Source: Pseudomonadota bacterium
GTDB taxonomy: Bacteria > Pseudomonadota > Alphaproteobacteria > Rhizobiales > Beijerinckiaceae
Reading direction: 5' to 3'
DNA: 64,000 nt
Assembly: GCA_020161575.1 (NCBI GenBank)
Contig: JAIUNR010000005.1
Span: forward strand, 186,001-250,000
The notes under the pieces were generated by a model that saw only the letters and a list, made by a program, of their open reading frames with translations, was not told the DNA's origin and searched no databases. Positions 36,330 through 46,919 of this stretch are shown here, piece after piece; position 1 is the stretch's first letter, and each line of letters starts with the position of its first letter. A program made the translations under genes and the position numbers.

Positions 36330-37331
36330 ATGAAACTCAGGCGGGGTGAAGCGATTTTCCGCGACGTACGGATGGCAGATGCGTTAATGTGCCACCAACA
36401 TCTTTCCATTTCGGTTTTCGCCGTGATCCTCTCCTCGCTTCTTTCGGTCTTCCTGGTCATCACGCTGGGCTGGGCCCTTCGCCGCTACATGCTTCCTGAT
36501 CCGCAGAGCTGGATCGCGCTTGAGCGCATCACCTATTTCGCGCTCAACCCCGTGCTGATCTTCCTTTCTGTCGTCAAAGTTGATCTTGCCTCGATCCCCC
36601 TCCTCAAACTAAGCGGGGCCCTGCTCGGGACATTGGCCACCCTCACACTGCTGCTGGTATGGGGGAGGAACTTGCTCCAGAAAGCCCTGAGCACGGATGG
36701 CCCCGGCTATACGTCCCTGTTTCAGGGCATCATCCGCTGGAACGGCTTCATCGCGCTCGCGGTGGCCGGCAGTATTCTGGGCACGCGTGGCATCGCGCTG
36801 GTTTCGGTCGCCATGGGGATAATGATCCCGGTGATCAACGTGATCTCGGTCAGCGTCCTCAAACGCCACGGCAACAGCAGCGGATCGGTGCTCAAATCGG
36901 TCGTGACCAACCCTTTCGTGATTAGCGGCGTTCTGGGTCTCTTGTTCAACCTTCTCGCGATTCCGCTTCCGAAAATGGTCGAAAGCAGCCTTTCCATCAT
37001 CGGGCAATGCGCCCTTGGCTGCGGTTTGATCGTGGTCGGCGCCGGGCTTCATCTCGAACAGCTCCGCCGGCCCTCGCCCGCCCTTGTCGGGGGAACGTTG
37101 CTGCGGCTGATCGGCGCCCCGCTCATCGCCTTCGGCCTCGCGCGCGCGCTGAACCTGCCGCCCGACATCACCCAGGCCGTGGTGATCTGCTTCGGCGTGC
37201 CGACGGCGGCCAATGCCTATCTACTCGCCCGGCAGATGGGCGGCGACGCGCCGCTGATGGCCGCCATCATCACGGCGCAGACCATCGCCTGCCTTGCGAC
37301 CCTGCCGCTGCTGCTGTTCGTGCTCGCCTGA
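36330..37331 (+). CDS. AEC family transporter (auxin efflux carrier type)
   Basis: 333 residues from the first ATG with about ten membrane segments in two inverted halves. Family pattern: SVFLVITLGWALRRYML near the start, the ALNPVLIFLSVVKVDL crossover, and a second-half VICFGVPTAANAYLLARQMGGD matching the conserved proton-pathway region. Exports organic acids or similar anions in other bacteria; substrate unknown. The start is uncertain: ATG 36372, ATG 36387 and GTG 36423 are all possible, and the family usually begins right at the first helix (about 36423). Convergent with dprA. Confidence 0.85.
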   Translation: MKLRRGEAIFRDVRMADALMCHQHLSISVFAVILSSLLSVFLVITLGWALRRYMLPDPQSWIALERITYFALNPVLIFLSVVKVDLASIPLLKLSGALLGTLATLTLLLVWGRNLLQKALSTDGPGYTSLFQGIIRWNGFIALAVAGSILGTRGIALVSVAMGIMIPVINVISVSVLKRHGNSSGSVLKSVVTNPFVISGVLGLLFNLLAIPLPKMVESSLSIIGQCALGCGLIVVGAGLHLEQLRRPSPALVGGTLLRLIGAPLIAFGLARALNLPPDITQAVVICFGVPTAANAYLLARQMGGDAPLMAAIITAQTIACLATLPLLLFVLA

Positions 37332-37335
37332 AGAA

Positions 37336-38502
37336 CTATGCCCGCGCGACACGATTGCCGGGCAGGCGCACGATCAGGCCCGCCAGTTCGAACTCCGCGA
37401 GATGGCTCTGCACCGCGCGCGACGTGATACCCGCCAGCCGCGCCAGCGTATCGATCTCGACAGGATCGGCGGAAAGAAGCGTCAGAAGGCGCTGATCGGC
37501 GGTCTCCCCTACGGCCTCCTCCTCGGGTATGAGATCCACGTCGCTCTCTCCCAGCGCGTCCCAATCCGCCATCAGGGCCTGACTCTCCGGTACCGAGGCT
37601 TCTCGGAACAGGCGCGGCGCGCGCTCGGCGGCGCCGGCGAGAGGCCGCAGAACCGCCAGAACATCCTCCGCCGTGGTCACGATCGTCGCGCCCTCACGCA
37701 GGAGATCATTGGTGCCCTCGCAGCGTGGATCGAGCGGCGAACCGGGCATGGCGAAGACTTCCCGCCCCTGCTCGTTCGCGAGGCGGGCCGTGATCAGCGA
37801 ACCGGATCGCCGCGCCGCCTCGATCACCACGACCCCGAGCGAAAGCCCGGAAATCAGCCGGTTGCGGCGCGGGAAATCGCGTCCGCGCGGGGAAAGCCCC
37901 AGCGGCATCTCGGAAATTGCGGCGCCTTTCGCGACGATCTCCTCGTAAAGCCCCTCGTTTTCCGGCGGATAGGGGCGATCCAACCCGCCCGCGAGCACGG
38001 CGATGGTCCCGCCCGCCAAGGCGGCGCGGTGAGCATCGGTGTCGATGCCGCGCGCGAGGCCCGAGACGACGATGTAGCCCGCCTGCGCCAATCCCTCCGC
38101 GAAGCGCGCGGCCATGCGCCGCCCCGTCGCCGATGCATTGCGCGCGCCGATGATCGCGACCGCCGGCCGGTTCAGCAGGGCGACATCGCCGGCCACCGCG
38201 AGAATAGGCGGCGGGCCATCGATCTCCAGCAGGCGCTCGGGATAATCGGGATCGCCGGAGGCGATGAGGCGAATGCCGAGCCGCGAAGCCGCCGCCATTT
38301 CGCGGCGGATCTCGTCGGGGGCGGGGATGGTAACCTGCCGCCCGCGCGCAGCGGCGAGCGCCGGTAGCGCATCGAGCGCCGCCGCCGCGCCGCCAAAACG
38401 GTTGATCAGGCCCTGGAATGTGCGCGGGCCAACGCCCTCGGTACGTGAAAGCCGGAGCCAATCGAGCTTCTGGCGCTCGTCGAGGCCCGGCCGGACGCTC
38501 AT
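37336..38502 (-). CDS. dprA: DNA processing protein DprA
   Basis: 388 residues. N-terminal SAM-like helices, a Rossmann domain with [37 protein letters not shown], and [18 protein letters not shown], all diagnostic of DprA/Smf, and a C-terminal winged helix ([20 protein letters not shown]). It loads RecA on incoming single-stranded DNA in natural transformation, but is widespread also in non-competent species. Its ATG overlaps the plsY stop (ATGA), so it is coupled to plsY. Confidence 0.95.
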   Translation of the reverse strand: MSVRPGLDERQKLDWLRLSRTEGVGPRTFQGLINRFGGAAAALDALPALAAARGRQVTIPAPDEIRREMAAASRLGIRLIASGDPDYPERLLEIDGPPPILAVAGDVALLNRPAVAIIGARNASATGRRMAARFAEGLAQAGYIVVSGLARGIDTDAHRAALAGGTIAVLAGGLDRPYPPENEGLYEEIVAKGAAISEMPLGLSPRGRDFPRRNRLISGLSLGVVVIEAARRSGSLITARLANEQGREVFAMPGSPLDPRCEGTNDLLREGATIVTTAEDVLAVLRPLAGAAERAPRLFREASVPESQALMADWDALGESDVDLIPEEEAVGETADQRLLTLLSADPVEIDTLARLAGITSRAVQSHLAEFELAGLIVRLPGNRVARA

Positions 38503-39125
38503 CCCTTTTCCCCGATCCGGCTTTCAGTGCCGGCGAGAAGGCGCTGGATATTGCCCTTGTGCTTCCACCACAACAGCGCGACCATCACCACGATCACCCC
38601 GCCGAGGCCGCTTTGCACCGCGCCGCCGAGATCCAGCGCCACCCGCGCGACGGCGGTGAGCAGCGAGGCCACAAGCGCCGAGAGCGAGGAATAGCGCAGG
38701 AGATAAGCCATGCCGAGCCAGATGACCCCGAACAGGACAAGGCCCGGCCACCAGAGCGCAAGCAGCACGCCGAGAAACGTCGCAACGCCTTTCCCGCCCT
38801 CGAATTTCAGCCAGACCGGATAGAGATGCCCGAGAAAGGCGCCGAGCCCGGCCAAAACGGCAGCCCCCTGCCCCCAACGGGCCGCGATCAGCACCGCGAC
38901 GGTGCCCTTGAGCGCATCGAGAAGCACCGTTGCCGCCGCGAGATCCTTGCGCCCGGTGCGCAGCACATTCGTGGCGCCTATGCTTTTCGAGCCGATCTGC
39001 CGGATATCCTCGGTTCCGGCAAGGCGGGTCAGGATCAGCCCGAACGGGATCGACCCGCAAAGATACCCGAAAGCCAGCGCAAGCCCTGCCTGCATCCAGC
39101 CCAAAGTCACAAAATCAGCCATCAT
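38499..39125 (-). CDS. plsY: Acyl-phosphate glycerol-3-phosphate acyltransferase PlsY
   Basis: 208 residues, five membrane segments. The three PlsY motifs are present: [28 protein letters not shown] (the second catalytic motif) and [17 protein letters not shown]. It makes lysophosphatidic acid, the first committed step of phospholipid synthesis, using acyl-phosphate from PlsX. Start ATG 39125 has GGGGC upstream; a frame extending to 39173 would overlap the YciI gene. Overlaps dprA. Confidence 0.95.
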   Translation of the reverse strand: MMADFVTLGWMQAGLALAFGYLCGSIPFGLILTRLAGTEDIRQIGSKSIGATNVLRTGRKDLAAATVLLDALKGTVAVLIAARWGQGAAVLAGLGAFLGHLYPVWLKFEGGKGVATFLGVLLALWWPGLVLFGVIWLGMAYLLRYSSLSALVASLLTAVARVALDLGGAVQSGLGGVIVVMVALLWWKHKGNIQRLLAGTESRIGEKG

Positions 39126-39147
39126 CAACGCCCCCATTGCCCCGAGG

Positions 39148-39441
39148 TTACAACGTGACCACGCGATCCTCAAATGCCTTGCCCCAGACGAATAGCCTGT
39201 AGCGCCGGATCGCGGGGTCGAAATAGGGATCGTCCTCGATCAGGGCGACGGCCTCCTCGCGCGTCGCGACTTCCAGCACCCACAGACCGCCGCAGAAAGC
39301 CTCGCCCGGCGCCGGGCGAAGGCCGCCCCCGATCAGGATGCGATCGCGGTGGAGATCGAGATAGGCGAGATGCGCGGCGGATTTCTCCGCCCGGACGGCC
39401 AGCATAGCCGGCTCATCCTCGAAGATCGCGACCATGCGCAT
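39148..39441 (-). CDS. YciI-like (YCII) domain protein
   Basis: 97 residues. Ferredoxin-like fold: [11 protein letters not shown], an [20 protein letters not shown] central part with the family His/Asp pair, [24 protein letters not shown], and a C-terminal [15 protein letters not shown] proteins are possible small enzymes of unclear function. GAGGT lies just upstream of the ATG. It lies between the dihydroorotase-like gene and plsY, all leftward. Confidence 0.88.
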   Translation of the reverse strand: MRMVAIFEDEPAMLAVRAEKSAAHLAYLDLHRDRILIGGGLRPAPGEAFCGGLWVLEVATREEAVALIEDDPYFDPAIRRYRLFVWGKAFEDRVVTL

Positions 39442-39473
39442 GGGAACCTCGATTATCAGGGTTGCGGGCAGGA

Positions 39474-40784
39474 TCAGGCCGGATCGAGCCGATGGACGAT
39501 CCGCCCCGCCACCATGGTAAGCTGGACACGTCCCATCATGCGGGCCTCGTCGAACGGGGTGTTCTTGCAGCGCGAGCGCAGCGAGGCGGCGTCGACGAGC
39601 CAAGGCTCCTCGGGATCGAACGCCATGAGATCCGCCGGGGCGCCCTTCGCCAGCCGCCCCGTCTCCAGGCCGACAATCCGCGCCGGTGCCTCCGACATCG
39701 CCTCGATCAGCCTCTTGAGCCCGATATGCCCGGCCTCGACCAATCTCAGCCCGGCGGCGAGCATGGTCTCGAGCCCGATGGCGCCGGGGGTGCATTCGGC
39801 GAAAGTGAGGCGCTTGGTCTCGACATCCTGCGGGTTGTGATCGGAGACGATCACATCGATCAGCCCTTCGGAGACCGCCTCCACCATCGCGAGGCGATCC
39901 TCCTCGCTGCGCAAGGGGGGGCTCAGCTTCAGGAACGTACGATACTGGCCGATATCGTATTCGTTGAGCGTGAGATGGTTGATCGAGACCCCCGCCGTCA
40001 CGGGCAGGCCGGCCTGTTTGGCCCGGCGGATGACATCGAGGCTCTCCCGGCAAGTAACCAGCGCCGCGTGATAGCGCCCGCCGGTCAATTGCACGAGGCG
40101 GATGTCGCGTTCGAGCATGATGGTCTCGGCGACACGCGGAATCCCCGGCAGCCCGAGCCGCGTCGCGAATTCGCCCTCGTTCATCACCCCTTCCCCGACA
40201 AGGTCCGGGTCCTCGGCGTGATGGATGATCGGCATGTCGAAGATGCGCGCATAGGCCAGGGCGCGGCGCATCACCTGCGCATTGGTGACGGTGCGGTGAC
40301 CATCTGTCACGGCGACGGCGCCGGCCTCCTTCAGAAGCCCGATCTCGCTCATCTCCTGCCCGCGGCACCCCTTGGTCAGCGCCGCCGCCGGGCGGATATT
40401 CACCAGCGAAGTATCGCGCGCGCGGCGCAACACGAAATCCACCACCGCCGGATCGTCGATCACCGGCGCGGTATTGGGCTGCGCGATAATCGTGGTGACG
40501 CCGCCAGCCGCCGCCGCCTCGGAGGCGGAACGCAGGGTCTCGCGATATTCCTCGCCCGGTTCGCCGATAAAGGCACGCAGATCAACGAGGCCGGGCGAGA
40601 GAATAGCCCCGCCGCAATCCACGCTCTCGGCTTCGCCCGCGGTGCCTGCGGCGTGTAGATTCTCCCCGAAATCCCGGATAATTCCGTCCGAAATCACCAC
40701 GCCGCCCGGCGAGACCAGCCCGGTGACGGGATCGATCAGGCGGGCATTCGCGAGGTGGATCGGGCGTGTCGTATCGTTCGGCAT
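39474..40784 (-). CDS. pyrC: Dihydroorotase-like protein, probably non-catalytic (PyrC/PyrX type)
   Basis: 436 residues, cyclic amidohydrolase fold. It follows pyrB as dihydroorotases do in this order. But the strand-1 metal site, normally DxHxH followed by REPG, reads DLRAFIGEPGEEYRET, with both His missing. Other landmarks are kept or nearly so: IAQPNTAPVID, HHAEDPDLVGEG, SDHNPQDVETKR. Noncatalytic dihydroorotase homologues (PyrX) that stabilise aspartate transcarbamoylase are known from pseudomonads, so a structural role with PyrB is plausible. Catalytic PyrC would then be coded elsewhere. The call as a dihydroorotase-family member is firm, the activity is not. Confidence 0.88.
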   Translation of the reverse strand: MPNDTTRPIHLANARLIDPVTGLVSPGGVVISDGIIRDFGENLHAAGTAGEAESVDCGGAILSPGLVDLRAFIGEPGEEYRETLRSASEAAAAGGVTTIIAQPNTAPVIDDPAVVDFVLRRARDTSLVNIRPAAALTKGCRGQEMSEIGLLKEAGAVAVTDGHRTVTNAQVMRRALAYARIFDMPIIHHAEDPDLVGEGVMNEGEFATRLGLPGIPRVAETIMLERDIRLVQLTGGRYHAALVTCRESLDVIRRAKQAGLPVTAGVSINHLTLNEYDIGQYRTFLKLSPPLRSEEDRLAMVEAVSEGLIDVIVSDHNPQDVETKRLTFAECTPGAIGLETMLAAGLRLVEAGHIGLKRLIEAMSEAPARIVGLETGRLAKGAPADLMAFDPEEPWLVDAASLRSRCKNTPFDEARMMGRVQLTMVAGRIVHRLDPA

Positions 40785-40836
40785 CTCGGCTTTCGCCCTC
40801 TTCTGGTTCCGGATCGGCGCGGCTGGCTATCCGGGA

Positions 40837-41355
40837 TCAATCGTAGCGGGTTCGGTTCTCGCGGGCGCGGCGCAGGGTCGCGCCGATGCCGTAGGCGGTG
40901 AGCAGCACGACGAGAACGGTCGGCAGCAGCATCAGCACCTGCGGCACCGCGGCAAGGAAGGCGCGTTGCGCATCCTTCGCCGAGAAACCATCGACGAAAT
41001 AGGCGCAGAGCAACACCGCGACGCCCAGCGCGAAGCCGATGCCGCGCATATAGCCAAGCACCAAGGTGAGCAGGATCGCGGCAAAACCGACCAGGCTCGC
41101 AAGCCGCCTTGCGGCGTCCTGCACGACGATCAGCTGCGAGAGCCGTCCGCCCGGTCCCTCGCCCGCGACATTCGCGAGTTCCACCAGCCCCGCCACGACG
41201 AACGGCGCGAGCAGATAGAGCTTGCGCAGCCGCGCATCCTCGTCGCCGATCAGCCAGACCCAGAGCGAGGCGGCAAGCGCCACGCCCCAGCGCACGATCG
41301 AATTCTGCATCAGCAGCAGCAGGAGATCGCCAAAAAGCGCCTCGATCATGCCCAT
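40837..41355 (-). CDS. Polytopic membrane protein between pyrB and pyrC, unknown
   Basis: 172 residues with about five hydrophobic stretches (SIVRWGVALAASLWVWLIG, LYLLAPFVVAGLVELA, LVGFAAILLTLVLGYM, IGFALGVAVLLCAYFVDGF, QVLMLLPTVLVVLLTAYG). Its family is not recognised. It starts nine bases after the pyrB stop and ends 52 bases before the pyrC-like gene, so it is probably part of the pyrimidine transcript. ATG 41349 is an alternative start. Confidence 0.75.
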   Translation of the reverse strand: MGMIEALFGDLLLLLMQNSIVRWGVALAASLWVWLIGDEDARLRKLYLLAPFVVAGLVELANVAGEGPGGRLSQLIVVQDAARRLASLVGFAAILLTLVLGYMRGIGFALGVAVLLCAYFVDGFSAKDAQRAFLAAVPQVLMLLPTVLVVLLTAYGIGATLRRARENRTRYD

Positions 41356-41364
41356 ATGCGCCCC

Positions 41365-42309
41365 TCACCCATTGCCTAGCCGCCCCGCCAGGGCCTCCAA
41401 CACCGCCATGCGCACCGCCACGCCCATCTCGACCTGCTCGCGGATGAGGCTCTGCGCGCCATCCGCCACGTCGGTCGCGATCTCGACGCCGCGATTCATC
41501 GGGCCGGGATGCATGACCAGCGCATCGGGCCGGGCATATTTCAGCTTCTCGCGGTCAAGCCCGTAATAGTGGAAATATTCCTGCACGCTCGGCACGAAGG
41601 AGCCGTTCATACGCTCGCGCTGGAGGCGGAGCATCATCACGATATCCGCGCCGTCGAGCGCCTTCTTCATGTCCGTGAAAACCTCGACTCCGTAGCGCTC
41701 GATCCCGGCGGGCATCAGCGTCGGCGGCGCGCAAAGACGCACCCGTGCGCCGAGCGCCTGAAGGCAGATGATGTTGGAACGCGCGACTCGGCTATGCGCG
41801 ATATCGCCGCAGATCACCACCAGAAGCCCCTCGATCCGCCCCTTGTTGCGGCGGATGGTCAGCGCATCGAGAAGGGCCTGGGTGGGATGCTCGTGCGCAC
41901 CGTCGCCCGCGTTGATCACCGAGCAATCGACCTTGCGCGCCAGGAGATGCACCGCCCCGGCCGCGTGGTGGCGCACGACGATCAGATCCGGCCGCATGGC
42001 GTTCAGAGTCATCGCGGTGTCGATCAGCGTCTCGCCCTTCTTCACGGACGAATTGGCGACCGACATGTTCATGACATCCGCGCCCAGGCGCTTGCCCGCC
42101 AGTTCGAACGAGGATTGCGTGCGCGTCGATGCTTCGAAGAAGAGGTTGATCTGCGTGCGTCCGCGCAGGACCGATTTCTTCTTTTCGACCTGCCGCGATA
42201 CCGCGACCTCCTCCTCGGCAAGCGCGAGAAGCCCCTCGATATCGGGACGCGAGAGCCCCTCGATCCCGAGGAGATGCCGATGCGGGAAGATGAACGATGA
42301 TGCTGTCAT
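41365..42309 (-). CDS. pyrB: Aspartate carbamoyltransferase catalytic subunit
   Basis: 314 residues. Carbamoyl-phosphate site [24 protein letters not shown] loop Lys, HPTQALLDA, and the aspartate-site region MLRLQRERM and [11 protein letters not shown]. It makes carbamoyl aspartate, the committed step of UMP synthesis. No regulatory pyrI gene is seen nearby. It heads the leftward set pyrB, membrane gene, pyrC-like, YciI, plsY, dprA. Confidence 0.97.
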   Translation of the reverse strand: MTASSFIFPHRHLLGIEGLSRPDIEGLLALAEEEVAVSRQVEKKKSVLRGRTQINLFFEASTRTQSSFELAGKRLGADVMNMSVANSSVKKGETLIDTAMTLNAMRPDLIVVRHHAAGAVHLLARKVDCSVINAGDGAHEHPTQALLDALTIRRNKGRIEGLLVVICGDIAHSRVARSNIICLQALGARVRLCAPPTLMPAGIERYGVEVFTDMKKALDGADIVMMLRLQRERMNGSFVPSVQEYFHYYGLDREKLKYARPDALVMHPGPMNRGVEIATDVADGAQSLIREQVEMGVAVRMAVLEALAGRLGNG

Positions 42310-42426
42310 GGTAAGAGCAAGGCTCTACGCGAGCCTTAACCGGGCGGCAAGCGGCCTGCCTTTCCGTCCCCCGGTTTCTTGCAGCGATGAGGCGCCACAG
42401 CCAGCGACAGCTTTCCGCCAGAAACG

Positions 42427-43902
42427 TCAGACAACCCGGCGCGACGCCTGCTGAATCTCGCCGACACCGCGATGCGCTTCTTGTGTCAACTGCGCAACCT
42501 CTTCCATGGTCTGCGTGATCATCTCGACGCCCTTCGCCGCTTCCTGCATGTTGTGGGACATATCCGCCGTCACCGCAGCTTGTTCTTCCACCGCAGCCGA
42601 AATCGACACAGAGATGCCATTGATGTCGGAAATCGTCGAGGCGATCGCCTCGATCGCGCCTTTTGCACTTAGGCTGGAAGCCTGCACGGCGGCGATCCGC
42701 GCATTGATTTCACCCGTTGCGCGCGCCGTTTGACTTGCGAGCTCCTTCACCTCCGAGGCGACGACCGCAAACCCCTTTCCGGCCTCGCCGGCACGGGCGG
42801 CTTCGATTGTCGCGTTGAGCGCCAACAGGTTGGTCTGTGAGGCGATGGACGAGATCAGATCAACTACCGCGTTGATTTTGTTGGCATCCTCGACAAGACT
42901 GGTAACAGTCCCCCCTGCCATCTCCGCCTTGCTGACGGCCTCGTTCGAGATTTCCAGCGCGCGACCAACCTGAATGTTGATTTCAGTCACGGAGGAAGCG
43001 AGCTGGGATGCGCCGGCTGCAACGGCATTGACATTGGAGGAAGCCTGCACCGCAGCGGCAGCGGCACCTGTCGCCTGCCGGCTGGTGCCGGCGATTGCCG
43101 TTGCCACGTTCTCAACACCGGCATTGACGATCTTCTGCAGATCGGTGCGCTCGCTGCGCTTGCCGTGTTCGGCGGTGATATCGGTTGCGAACTTGATCAC
43201 ACCGATCGTATGCCCGCTTGCGTCCTTCATCGCGTTGTATGAGGCCTGAATCCAGACTTCCTTACCGCCTTTTCCGATCCTTCTGTATTCAGCGACAAAG
43301 AACTCGCCGTTGCGCAGCCGCCCCCAGAAATCGGCGTAGGCAGCAGATGACGCCTCCTCCGGCGCGACGAACATCCGGTGATGCTTGCCACGGATTTCCT
43401 CAAGGGAATATCCCACCGTCTTGAGGAAGTTCTCATTGGCGGTCTTGATGATGCCCTGAAGGTCGAACTCAATGGTCGCCTGAGAACGGTCGATCGCGGC
43501 GATCACGCTGTCAGCATGGCGGCGTTCGGCTCGTGACTTGGTGATATCCGTCGCGAAAAGAATGATTCGCGTCCGTCGTTTTCCCTTCTGGATCGGGTAC
43601 AGACGGCCATTCACCCAGATGTCCGCGCCGTCCTTGTGACGCAGGCGAAGCTCCGAAAAGATCGTTTTGCCCGCCAAGGCTGCCTCAAGCATCTGCGAAA
43701 GTTCGGACCCGGCGCCATCGTCGAATGTGATCAAGGCAGCCGGGGCCTTGCCGACAAGATCCTGACCAGCGTAGCCTGTCATGGTCAGAAAATTGGCATT
43801 GGCCCGGAGGATGGATTTTCCGTCTGCGGTGAACTCCAAAATGCAATTAGTCTCGAAAACGGTTTTGAGAACCGCCGCCGAATCGTCACCAAGTCCGAAC
43901 AT
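42427..43902 (-). CDS. Soluble PAS-PAS chemoreceptor (Aer-like)
   Basis: 491 residues, no membrane segment. PAS1 (about 8-120: [25 protein letters not shown]) and PAS2 (130-245: [27 protein letters not shown] with [10 protein letters not shown]) lead to an MCP signalling domain with [24 protein letters not shown]2 keeps the layout of haem- or flavin-binding redox sensors, so it probably senses energy state or oxygen in the cytoplasm. The C-terminus ends QQASRRVV with no tethering pentapeptide. It sits between pyrB and topA, where related genomes usually have neither chemoreceptor; likely an insertion into a conserved neighbourhood. Confidence 0.94.
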   Translation of the reverse strand: MFGLGDDSAAVLKTVFETNCILEFTADGKSILRANANFLTMTGYAGQDLVGKAPAALITFDDGAGSELSQMLEAALAGKTIFSELRLRHKDGADIWVNGRLYPIQKGKRRTRIILFATDITKSRAERRHADSVIAAIDRSQATIEFDLQGIIKTANENFLKTVGYSLEEIRGKHHRMFVAPEEASSAAYADFWGRLRNGEFFVAEYRRIGKGGKEVWIQASYNAMKDASGHTIGVIKFATDITAEHGKRSERTDLQKIVNAGVENVATAIAGTSRQATGAAAAAVQASSNVNAVAAGASQLASSVTEINIQVGRALEISNEAVSKAEMAGGTVTSLVEDANKINAVVDLISSIASQTNLLALNATIEAARAGEAGKGFAVVASEVKELASQTARATGEINARIAAVQASSLSAKGAIEAIASTISDINGISVSISAAVEEQAAVTADMSHNMQEAAKGVEMITQTMEEVAQLTQEAHRGVGEIQQASRRVV

Positions 43903-44157
43903 CCATCACCTCGAAGCCGAATAGCACGGCGCGCTTTAGCTATTTTATGTACAAAGCAGGCATTTCCGTTTCGTTAACGGATTCGTTTGAGTGCTGCATT
44001 CACCTCAATGCAACGGCGCAAATGGAACTTATTTCCACGCCTCGTTTGACAAAGCCGCTGCCGCTCGCCACTTATCGCGGCCTTGCTCGGATTCTGGATC
44101 GATGCGCTGCCCGCCTGACGAACGCGCCAGGCTAGACCGGCGCTCGAAAGGTTGAGA

Positions 44158-46860
44158 ATGGAAAACCGCGTCGTCATTGTTGAATCGCCGTCGAAGGCCA
44201 AGACGATCAACAAATATCTCGGGCGCGGCTATGAGGTGATCGCCTCGTATGGCCACGTGCGGGACCTGCCCTCGAAGGATGGCTCGGTCGACCCCGACAA
44301 CCGATTCGCCATGATCTGGGAATTGGACGGGCGCGGCGCCAAACAGGTCTCGGCCATCGCCAATGCGGTAAAAGATGCCGACACCGTCATCCTCGCGACC
44401 GACCCGGATCGCGAGGGCGAGGCGATTTCCTGGCACCTGCTCGAAACCCTGCGCAACCGCAAGGTTCTCAAGGACAAGAAGGTCCAGCGCGTCACCTTCA
44501 ACGCGATCACCAAGGATTCCGTCGCCGCCGCGATGGCCGCGCCGCGCGAGATCGACCAGGCGCTGGTGGATGCCTATCTCGCCCGCCGCGCGCTCGATTA
44601 TCTCGTCGGCTTCCAGCTCTCGCCCGTCCTGTGGCGCAAACTGCCGGGCGCGCGTTCCGCCGGGCGCGTGCAATCGGTTTCGCTGCGCCTCGTCTGCGAC
44701 CGAGAGTCGGAGATCGAGAAATTCGTCACGAAGGAATATTGGTCGCTGACCGCCCGGCTCGCGACGCCAAAAGGCGAGGAATTCGAGGCCCGGCTCGTCG
44801 GCGCCGACGGCAAGAAGATCAGCCGCCTCGATATCGGCTCGAGCAAGGAGGCGGAGGCTTTCAAGACGGCGCTCGAACGGGCGCGCTTCAAGGTCGCCGC
44901 CATCGAGGCCAAACCGGCCAAGCGCCATCCCTACCCGCCTTTCACGACCTCGACGCTCCAGCAGGAAGCCTCGCGCAAGCTCGGCTTCGCGCCCGCCATC
45001 ACGATGCGGATCGCGCAGAAACTCTATGAAGGTGTCGATATCGGCGGGGAAACCGCCGGCCTCATCACCTATATGCGAACCGATGGCGTTGATATCGCCC
45101 CGGAAGCACGGGCGCAGGTGCGCGCCTATATCGGCAAGAGCTACGACAAGCCCTACCTGCCCGAAGCGCCGCGCGCCTATTCGACCAAGGCGAAGAACGC
45201 GCAGGAAGCGCATGAGTGCATTCGCCCCACCGATGCTTTCCGGGTGCCCAAGGCGGTGAAAGCCTATCTCTCGGCGGATGAATTCGCGCTCTACGAGCTG
45301 ATCTGGAAGCGCACCATCGCCTCGCAGATGGAATCCGCGCGCCTCGAACGCACGACGGCGGATATTCTCGCCGAGGCGGACGGGCGCAAACTCGATCTGC
45401 GCGCCAGCGGGCAGGTCGTCACTTTCGACGGTTTCCTCGCGCTCTATACCGAGACCTCGGATGATGACGAGGACGAGGAAAACCGCCGCCTTCCGGCCAT
45501 GAACGCCGGCGATGCGCTTGCGAAAAAGGCGCTCAGCGCGACCCAGCATTTCACCGAGCCGCCGCCGCGCTATTCCGAGGCCAGCCTGATCAAACGGATG
45601 GAGGAGCTGGGAATCGGTCGCCCCTCGACCTATGCCGCGACGCTGGCCGTTTTGCGCGATCGCGAATATGTCCGCATCGAGAAGAAGCGCCTCGTGCCGG
45701 AAGACAAGGGGCGGATCGTCACGGCCTTCCTCGAGAGCTTCTTCGCCAAATATGTCGAATACGATTTCACCGCCGATCTCGAGAACGACCTCGACCGCAT
45801 CTCCAACGCGGAAGTCGATTGGCGCGCGGTGCTCGATGATTTCTGGCGCGATTTCAAGGCCGCGATCGAAAGCGCGAAGGAGCGCCGCACCACCGAGGTT
45901 CTCGAAGGGCTCAACGAGCATCTCGGGCCGATGATCTTCAAGGACAAGGGTGACGGGAGCAATCCGCGCGCCTGTCCGAAATGCGGCTCCGGGCAATTAT
46001 CGCTCAAGCTCGGCAAGCTCGGCCCCTTCGTCGGCTGCTCGAACTATCCCGAATGCCGCTTCACACGCCCGCTCTCCGTTCCGAACGGCGAGGACGGCGA
46101 GAATGCCGGCGCCTCCGGTACGATGACGCTCGGCACCGATCCCGAAACCGGGCTCGAAGTGACGATCCGGGACGGGCGCTTCGGCCCGTATGTGCAACTC
46201 GGCGAGGGCGAGAAGCCCAAGCGCGCATCGCTCGCCAAGGGGATGACGCTGAAAAGCGTGGATCTCGCAACCGCCCTCTCCCTGCTCGCGCTGCCGCGCG
46301 AGGTGGGCAAGCATCCCGAGAGCGGCGAACCGATCCTCGCGGGGATCGGGCGCTACGGGCCCTATGTCCAGCACAACAAGACCTATGCCAATCTCGAAGC
46401 CACGGATGACGTGTTCACGATCGGCATGAACCGCGCCGTCGATCTCATCGCGACGAAGGAAGCGGGCGGAGGCAAGCGCTTCGGCCGCGCGGCGGGCGCG
46501 AATGCCGGCAAGCTTCTGGGCCAGCACCCGGATGGCGGCGATGTCACTTTGCGCGACGGGCGCTTCGGCGCCTATGTGAACTGGACGACGGTCAACGCGA
46601 CGATCCCGAAGAATGTCGACAAGGAGGCGCTCGCGCTTCCCGAGGCGCTGGCGATCATCGCGGCGCGAATCGACGCGCTGGGCGGCATTCCCGAGAAAAA
46701 GGGAAGCCGTAAATCGACCACGAAGAGCGCGGGCAAGGGCGCCAAGGCGAAAGCCGGCGATGACGCGGCCACGCCGAAAGCAAAGGCACCGGCCAAGAAA
46801 ACCGCCAAACCCAAGGCCGCGGCCAAAAGCACGGCCAAATCCAAACCGAAGGCGGGATAG
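44158..46860 (+). CDS. topA: DNA topoisomerase I
   Basis: 900 residues. Toprim acidic sites in VIVESPSKAKTINKYLG and TDPDREGEAISWHLL, active-site Tyr in LITYMRTDGVDIAPEA, and a zinc-type CPKCGSGQLSLKLGKLGPFVGCSNYP. The C-terminus has three topoisomerase repeat modules (GPYVQLGEG, GRYGPYVQHNKTY, GRFGAYVNW) and a Lys/Ala/Pro-rich tail of ~55 residues. It relaxes negative supercoils. ATG 44158 is favoured, AAGG lies eight bases upstream; a TTG two codons earlier is in frame. Divergent from the PAS chemoreceptor. Confidence 0.97.
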   Translation: MENRVVIVESPSKAKTINKYLGRGYEVIASYGHVRDLPSKDGSVDPDNRFAMIWELDGRGAKQVSAIANAVKDADTVILATDPDREGEAISWHLLETLRNRKVLKDKKVQRVTFNAITKDSVAAAMAAPREIDQALVDAYLARRALDYLVGFQLSPVLWRKLPGARSAGRVQSVSLRLVCDRESEIEKFVTKEYWSLTARLATPKGEEFEARLVGADGKKISRLDIGSSKEAEAFKTALERARFKVAAIEAKPAKRHPYPPFTTSTLQQEASRKLGFAPAITMRIAQKLYEGVDIGGETAGLITYMRTDGVDIAPEARAQVRAYIGKSYDKPYLPEAPRAYSTKAKNAQEAHECIRPTDAFRVPKAVKAYLSADEFALYELIWKRTIASQMESARLERTTADILAEADGRKLDLRASGQVVTFDGFLALYTETSDDDEDEENRRLPAMNAGDALAKKALSATQHFTEPPPRYSEASLIKRMEELGIGRPSTYAATLAVLRDREYVRIEKKRLVPEDKGRIVTAFLESFFAKYVEYDFTADLENDLDRISNAEVDWRAVLDDFWRDFKAAIESAKERRTTEVLEGLNEHLGPMIFKDKGDGSNPRACPKCGSGQLSLKLGKLGPFVGCSNYPECRFTRPLSVPNGEDGENAGASGTMTLGTDPETGLEVTIRDGRFGPYVQLGEGEKPKRASLAKGMTLKSVDLATALSLLALPREVGKHPESGEPILAGIGRYGPYVQHNKTYANLEATDDVFTIGMNRAVDLIATKEAGGGKRFGRAAGANAGKLLGQHPDGGDVTLRDGRFGAYVNWTTVNATIPKNVDKEALALPEALAIIAARIDALGGIPEKKGSRKSTTKSAGKGAKAKAGDDAATPKAKAPAKKTAKPKAAAKSTAKSKPKAG

Positions 46861-46919
46861 GCGAAACGCACAGGCTTGCGCGGTGATGCGCCGGAGCCAC
46901 TTCCGGCGCGGGCATCCTC

